Part shown: positions 59,789-64,000 of the stretch, piece after piece
How the letters are laid out: each line of letters starts with the position of its first letter
How positions within the stretch are numbered: position 1 is the stretch's first letter
From: an uncultured Alphaproteobacteria bacterium
GTDB lineage: Bacteria > Pseudomonadota > Alphaproteobacteria > RF32 > CAG-239
Direction: 5' to 3'
Assembly (NCBI GenBank): GCA_934254925.1
Contig: CAKQMD010000004.1
Span: forward strand, 29,459 to 93,458
DNA: 64,000 nucleotides
Notes under the pieces: model-generated
The model's database searches: none
What the model was told of the DNA's origin: nothing
Seen by the model: the letters and a program-made list of their open reading frames with translations, nothing else
Position numbers and translations under genes: made by a program

Positions 59789-62008
59789 TTATTTTAAGAA
59801 CTTGCCTGATTTCGGGAAACCGAAAGGTGCCAGTTTACCCACCTGCGCCCGATGACCGAGCCAAGCCAAAAGATCGGTTTCGGTCTTGATGCCGCCGGCA
59901 CGATTATAGCTAAAGCCCTCTTCTTGCTTGAAAATCTGAATATCCGACAGACCGCCGTCTTTATACTTTTGCAACGCCACACCGCGGCCGCGAGCCATGG
60001 TGGGAATCTCTTCCAGCTTAAAAATAAGCAGTTTGCGGTTATCACCAATGATGGCCACCATATCACCGGTAATCTTCTTGCAGAATACCGCCGTCTCCCC
60101 TTCGGCCAGATTCATAATCTTACGGCCGTTGCGGGTTTGCGCCAACAGGTGATTTTCATCAACGCGGAAACCCCGACCGCTGTCGGAGGCGATCAGATAT
60201 TCGGCGCCGGGCTCAAAAACAAACATTTCGCATATGCGGTCACTGTTGCCGAGGTCCACCATTAACCGTACCGGTTGTCCGAAACCGCGGCCGGAAGGAA
60301 TTTCCGAAGCCTGAATGTTAAAGAATTTGCCGGAGCTGTCAAACAAAACGATTTTGTCTGTGGTTTGCGCATGGACGGCAAACTGCAGGGCGTCATCGTC
60401 TTTGAACTTAAACTCCTCTTCCAAGCTGACATGGCCTTTGACGCAGCGGATCCAGCCTTTTTGCGACAGGATCACCGTGATCGGTTCTTTTTCGACCAAG
60501 GCTTCGACGGAGATTTCTATGTCTTCGGCAACCTCGGAAAACTCCGTGCGTCGACGTCCCAAAGCCGTCTTTTTGCCAAATTTTTCCTTCATCAGCTTTA
60601 ACATATCGGCAATTTTGGCGCGCATCAAAGACTCGTCTGCCAATAGGGCCTCAAGCCCGCCTTTTTCGGCAGAAAGGTCGTCAAACTCCTTTCTGATTTC
60701 GCTTTCTTCCAATTTGCGCAGGCTGCGCAGCTTCATGTTCAGGATCGCTTCCGCCTGGTTGTCGGTCAAGTCGAATTCCTTCATCATCATCGCTTTGGCA
60801 TCGTCTTCTTCGCGGATGATGCGGATGATTTCGTCCAAATTAAGATACGCGATCAGATAACCGGCAAGAATTTCCAAACGGGCGTTGATACGATCCAGCC
60901 GAAAACGGAAGCGTCTTTCCCAAACGATTTTCTGATGTCTCAAAAACTCGCCCAGGACGTCTTTGATCCCCATCACACGGGGAACGCCGTCAGAATCCAA
61001 CACATTCATGTTCAGGTTGAATTTTACTTCCAGCTCGGTTTGCTTAAACAGCAGCTCCATCAGCATATTGGCATCAACGCTGCGGTTTTTGGGTTCCAAG
61101 ACAATGCGAACTTCATGGGTCGATTCATCGCGGATGTCGCTTAACAGCGGGATTTTCTTTTCCTGCAGCAAAGAGGCTATTTTTTCGATCAACTTGGATT
61201 TCAAGACCTGATACGGGATCTCGGTCACCACAATCTGATAGAGGCCATGCGAAAGTTCCTCTTTCTCCCATTTGGCACGAATGCGGAAACTGCCGCGTCC
61301 CTGCTTGTAGGTGTTGAGGATGGAGGCAAAACTGTCGACAATCACGCCGCCGGTGGGAAAGTCCGGCCCTTTGAACTTGCGCAACAGGACTTCCGTTTCG
61401 ACTTCCGGATTGTCTAGCATCAACAGCAAAGCATCGACAACCTCGCTCAAATTATGCGGAGGGATATTGGTCGCCATACCCACGGCAATCCCCGAAGAAC
61501 CGTTGCACAACAAGTTCGGCACCGCACCGGGCATCACGACCGGTTCGCTTTCTTCTCCGTCGTAAGTATCCATAAAGTCGACGGCGTTTTCGTTCAGGCC
61601 GTCCATCAGCGCCATGGCGAACTCCGTCAGACGCGCCTCGGTATAACGCATGGCGGCGGCGTTGTCACCGTCGATATTGCCGAAATTGCCCTGCCCGTCA
61701 ACCAAAGGATAACGTACCGAAAACTCCTGTGCCAAACGCACCATGGCCCCATAAACCGCGCTGTCGCCGTGCGGATGGTATTTACCGATGACGTCACCGA
61801 CCACACGAGCGCATTTTTTGAAGCTGGACTTGGGATCCAGGTGCAGCTGGCGCATAGCATAGAGCAAACGGCGGTGAACAGGTTTCAAACCATCGCGAAC
61901 GTCCGGCAACGACCGAGAAACGATCGTTGACATGGCATAAGACAAATATCTTTTGCTCAGTTCTTCGGCAAGGTGGACGGTTTTAATGTTTTCAACGGCT
62001 TCAGACAT
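59789..62008 (-). CDS. parC: DNA topoisomerase IV subunit A
   Basis: The DNA-cleaving subunit that decatenates daughter chromosomes, 739 residues. The active-site Tyr122 is in MRYTEARL; the quinolone-region sequence is [18 protein letters not shown], with Ser83 at the position usually linked to drug susceptibility, i.e. wild-type-like. A coiled neck and a GyrA-like C-terminal domain with degenerate blades follow. ParC rather than GyrA is supported by the N-terminus and shortened C-terminal domain lacking the GyrA box. parE is not in the window. Confidence 0.95.
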   Translation of the reverse strand: MSEAVENIKTVHLAEELSKRYLSYAMSTIVSRSLPDVRDGLKPVHRRLLYAMRQLHLDPKSSFKKCARVVGDVIGKYHPHGDSAVYGAMVRLAQEFSVRYPLVDGQGNFGNIDGDNAAAMRYTEARLTEFAMALMDGLNENAVDFMDTYDGEESEPVVMPGAVPNLLCNGSSGIAVGMATNIPPHNLSEVVDALLLMLDNPEVETEVLLRKFKGPDFPTGGVIVDSFASILNTYKQGRGSFRIRAKWEKEELSHGLYQIVVTEIPYQVLKSKLIEKIASLLQEKKIPLLSDIRDESTHEVRIVLEPKNRSVDANMLMELLFKQTELEVKFNLNMNVLDSDGVPRVMGIKDVLGEFLRHQKIVWERRFRFRLDRINARLEILAGYLIAYLNLDEIIRIIREEDDAKAMMMKEFDLTDNQAEAILNMKLRSLRKLEESEIRKEFDDLSAEKGGLEALLADESLMRAKIADMLKLMKEKFGKKTALGRRRTEFSEVAEDIEISVEALVEKEPITVILSQKGWIRCVKGHVSLEEEFKFKDDDALQFAVHAQTTDKIVLFDSSGKFFNIQASEIPSGRGFGQPVRLMVDLGNSDRICEMFVFEPGAEYLIASDSGRGFRVDENHLLAQTRNGRKIMNLAEGETAVFCKKITGDMVAIIGDNRKLLIFKLEEIPTMARGRGVALQKYKDGGLSDIQIFKQEEGFSYNRAGGIKTETDLLAWLGHRAQVGKLAPFGFPKSGKFLK

Positions 62009-62023
62009 AGCGGTTTCAATCTC

Positions 62024-62740
62024 TTATAAGTTCAAATTATCCAGCAAACTAGCACGGTTTGGCGGAAATTTCAAGCTGTGTAAATTAAAAAAGTTTTTCT
62101 GTAGAAAAAATCCGGTCATTTGCAACAAAGCACGCTGCTCCGCCGGGGCGGGAAACTCGTTTTTTTCAATAATGAAGCGCGGATAAGCAAATAGGCGATC
62201 CCGATAAGCCTCTCCGGCCACCCGGCAGACGGCTTTGCCGGTTTTGGGAGAAACATAGGCCAAGTCCCGTGTCGTGCCGGTGGCGGCGCATTCGCTCAGG
62301 TCCAACCCGATGCCGAGATATTCCAGAAGATAATATTCAAAGTAAAGATAGTATGTTAGCCAATTTTCTTCATTTATAAGTTTAAAAAAATTATCAACAC
62401 AGGCATAAAAGTCTTCCAAATTTTCAAGTTCGGGAAGGACGGCGTTGCTCAGAGCGCAAAAGGCAGCCAACACGCTGAGCTTTTGCGGATCGGCAATAAA
62501 ATTGACGGCATCAGGCGACAACAGCTCCACTTTCAGGCTCAGCATATTTTCATCAACTCGGGAATAAGCCTCAAACTGGACCTGATTTCCCAATTGAAAG
62601 ACGCCGAGATTTTTTTTGCTCAAAGCGTGTTTGACAAAACCGGTGACTTTGCCGTGTTCGCGGCTCAAAACGGTGAGAACCGCAGAGTTCTCACCGTGTT
62701 TGCGCAGATTGACAATATATCCCTGATCGTTAAAACGCAC
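62024..62740 (-). CDS. recO: DNA repair protein RecO
   Basis: A mediator that loads RecA on SSB-coated gaps, 238 residues from GTG 62740. The N-terminal OB fold begins VRFNDQGYIVNLRKHGENSA, matching the family start; the frame remains open to TTG 62770, inside the kdsA 3' end, and the only strong Shine-Dalgarno (GAGGAGGG) lies 20 bases before the GTG, so the start is not fully settled. The zinc-finger Cys of many RecO proteins are mostly missing (single Cys in SECAATGTT). Confidence 0.9.
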   Translation of the reverse strand: MRFNDQGYIVNLRKHGENSAVLTVLSREHGKVTGFVKHALSKKNLGVFQLGNQVQFEAYSRVDENMLSLKVELLSPDAVNFIADPQKLSVLAAFCALSNAVLPELENLEDFYACVDNFFKLINEENWLTYYLYFEYYLLEYLGIGLDLSECAATGTTRDLAYVSPKTGKAVCRVAGEAYRDRLFAYPRFIIEKNEFPAPAEQRALLQMTGFFLQKNFFNLHSLKFPPNRASLLDNLNL

Positions 62741-62766
62741 TTTGGCTGACGCGCCGGCGTCCCTCC

Positions 62767-63615
62767 TCAATCATAATCATGAATCATCGACTTGGTGATT
62801 TGGTCATAAGCCTGAAGTTCGGTTAAGACCCGCTTCATGTCATGCAACGGAATCATGTTCGGACCGTCGGAGAGAGCTTTGTCGGGATGATCATGCGTTT
62901 CGATGAACACCGCGGCAACTCCGACGGCAACCGCCGCCCGCGCCAAAACCGGCGCATATTCCCGCTGTCCGCCGGAAGTACCGCCCTGGCCGCCCGGTTG
63001 CTGCACCGAGTGCGTGGCATCAAAAATCACCGGACAACCGGTATCTTTGGCCATGCGCGGCAAGCCGCGAAAATCCGTCACCAGCGTATTGTAGCCGAAG
63101 CTGGCGCCGCGCTCGGTGACGCAAACGTTCATATTGCCGGAATCTTCGGCTTTTTTGACCAGATTTTTCATATCCCAGGGCGCCAGGAACTGCCCTTTTT
63201 TGATGTTGACGACTTTTCCCGTTCGGGCCGCGGCCACCACCAGATCCGTCTGACGACAGAGAAAAGCGGGAATTTGCAACATGTCGACATGCGGTGCAAC
63301 GATTTCGCATTGTTCTTTTTCATGAATGTCTGTCACAATGGGCAAACCGTCATAGAGCTTTTTAATTTCGTCAAAAGTACGTATGCCTTCTTCCAGCCCA
63401 ACACCGCGCGCCGTATTGATGGAGGTGCGGTTGGCCTTGTCAAAAGAAGCCTTGAAAACATAGTTCATGCCCAAAGAGCGGGTGATTTCCACCATGGCGC
63501 CAGCCATGTCTATCGCATGTTGACGACTTTCAATTTGGCAAGGGCCAGCCAAGAGCGCCAGCGGAAGTTTGTTGCCGATGGCAAAATTGCCGATTTTTAC
63601 AGTTCTTTGTTCCAT
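62767..63615 (-). CDS. kdsA: 3-deoxy-8-phosphooctulonate (KDO-8-P) synthase
   Basis: A cytosolic enzyme condensing phosphoenolpyruvate with arabinose-5-phosphate to KDO-8-phosphate for LPS core synthesis, 282 residues. It has LLAGPCQIES (PEP loop, from residue 19), VFKASFDKANRTS, GLPIVTDIHE, PAFLCRQTDLV, IFDATHSVQQPGGQGG and FIETHDHPDKALSDGPN, all family signatures. Presence of the early Cys and C-terminal His/Glu suggests the metal-dependent class. The stop is followed directly by recO. Confidence 0.96.
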   Translation of the reverse strand: MEQRTVKIGNFAIGNKLPLALLAGPCQIESRQHAIDMAGAMVEITRSLGMNYVFKASFDKANRTSINTARGVGLEEGIRTFDEIKKLYDGLPIVTDIHEKEQCEIVAPHVDMLQIPAFLCRQTDLVVAAARTGKVVNIKKGQFLAPWDMKNLVKKAEDSGNMNVCVTERGASFGYNTLVTDFRGLPRMAKDTGCPVIFDATHSVQQPGGQGGTSGGQREYAPVLARAAVAVGVAAVFIETHDHPDKALSDGPNMIPLHDMKRVLTELQAYDQITKSMIHDYD

Positions 63616-63791
63616 CTTTTTTCCTTATGTCAAGAGTATATGTTATGCCAAAATCATAAAGGCTTCCCGCAAAATTGGCAAGGAGATAAAAAAATATCCC
63701 CTGCTCAATTAGTCTAATTTGACAATAACGGGGTCAATAGATTATATCCAAAACGCTGATTGGCTGAGGAAAAGTTTTGCAAGTTTTTTGA

Positions 63792-63799
63792 GCCGATTT
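63792..63799 (+). promoter_or_regulatory. Possible sigma28 -10 element before flagellin
   Basis: GCCGATTT is close to the flagellar sigma28 -10 consensus GCCGATAA, about 40 bp before the flagellin ATG. An AAAA/AAAGTTT run lies upstream, but its spacing is off by about three bases, so this is weak. Confidence 0.35.
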
Positions 63800-63839
63800 C
63801 TCATTTCTTTTATACTCCTGATATTAAAAAGGAGAAGAA

Positions 63840-64000
63840 ATGAGTAACAGTATCAGTTTAACCGCGTCAATGCGATCAAATTTGCTGAGCCTGCAGAATA
63901 TTGCAGGACAAGTTGATTTGACCCAAAATCGTCTTTCCACCGGATTGAAAGTCAATTCCGCCATCGACAATCCTTCTTCTTATTATACGGCTGTCTCTTT
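63840..64000 (+). CDS. fliC: Flagellin, N-terminal part (continues beyond window)
   Basis: The first 53 codons of a flagellin: MSNSISLTASMRSNLLSLQN, then NRLSTGLKVNSAIDNPSSYY. The conserved D0/D1 helix pattern (N-R-L-S-T-G-L-K-V, then D-N-P) identifies filament protein exported by the flagellar type III system. A clear AAAGGAGAAGAA ribosome site precedes ATG 63840. The gene runs off the right edge, so length and C-terminus are unknown. Position 63616-63839 between it and kdsA contains divergent promoters and no gene. Confidence 0.93.
   Translation, partial: MSNSISLTASMRSNLLSLQNIAGQVDLTQNRLSTGLKVNSAIDNPSSYYTAVS

Noticed and set aside
63741..63780. Sigma54-type promoter before flagellin (GG...GC elements)
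   Set aside because: The best GG/GC pairs are spaced 9 or 15 bp instead of 10, so the match fails.
1..64000. Defence islands, prophage, insertion sequences or retrons
   Set aside because: No reverse transcriptase, restriction, Cas, toxin-antitoxin, transposase or integrase motif was seen among the credible genes.

Overview
The window looks like chromosome of a motile Gram-negative alphaproteobacterium, probably related to the Rhodospirillales and possibly gut- or host-associated. Support comes from an ordered dusB-trkA-hfq-hflX block, a lytic transglycosylase/rlpA/dacC/tmk/holB/tatD/MBL block, kdsA for LPS, MotA/MotB and a flagellin start, YejE/YejF, an Rnf complex for low-potential electron transfer, and two autotransporters. 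The taxonomic call is inference; no rRNA is present. Coding is dense, with many ATGA or few-base junctions, and there are no insertion sequences, prophage or CRISPR.

Layout. 1-7.2 kb: a 5'-truncated unknown gene, a two-subunit acetoacetate-type CoA-transferase, tRNA-Val, an NlpE-like lipoprotein, a DUF3750 protein, a sirtuin, an acyltransferase gene broken at a G8 tract, and prolyl aminopeptidase. 7.2-13 kb: YejF/YejE after an unusual membrane protein, then rpsD. 13-17.7 kb: a TPR-methyltransferase, a Nudix protein, two tandem beta-barrel paralogues and a family 5 uracil-DNA glycosylase. 17.7-24.1 kb: a leftward apbE-rseC-rnfB-rnfC-rnfD-rnfG-rnfE-rnfA operon, in which ApbE would flavinylate RnfG and RnfD. 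24.2-27.5 kb: a CDP-alcohol phosphatidyltransferase, DsbD, a guanine deaminase-like enzyme and tRNA-Lys. 27.5-35 kb: an autotransporter, motAB, an HD hydrolase, an AsmA-like protein, an aldo/keto reductase and tRNA-Ser(GCU). 35-46.1 kb: a ZIP transporter, an iron alcohol dehydrogenase, a DHH protein, the MBL/TatD/HolB/Tmk/DacC/RlpA/MltB block and a DUF2157/GDYXXLXY pair. 46.2-51.2 kb: tRNA-Ser(UGA), a second autotransporter, 3-methyladenine glycosylase, a hemolysin III-like protein, and a lipoprotein with a 33-residue membrane peptide. 51.2-64 kb: hflX, hfq, trkA, dusB, a 1332-residue coiled-coil membrane protein, parC, recO, kdsA and the start of flagellin.

The most unusual structure is at the tRNA genes. 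The 3' ends of tRNA-Lys and tRNA-Ser(UGA), with part or all of their terminators, are duplicated perfectly 237 and 181 bp downstream, enclosing short structured inserts. The insert after tRNA-Ser shares about 75 bp with the sequence directly after tRNA-Val. The arrangement resembles the att-site footprint of tRNA-targeting integrases but contains no integrase. The second notable item is the G8 tract in the acyltransferase gene, where loss of one G restores a full-length protein, as expected for phase variation or a homopolymer error.
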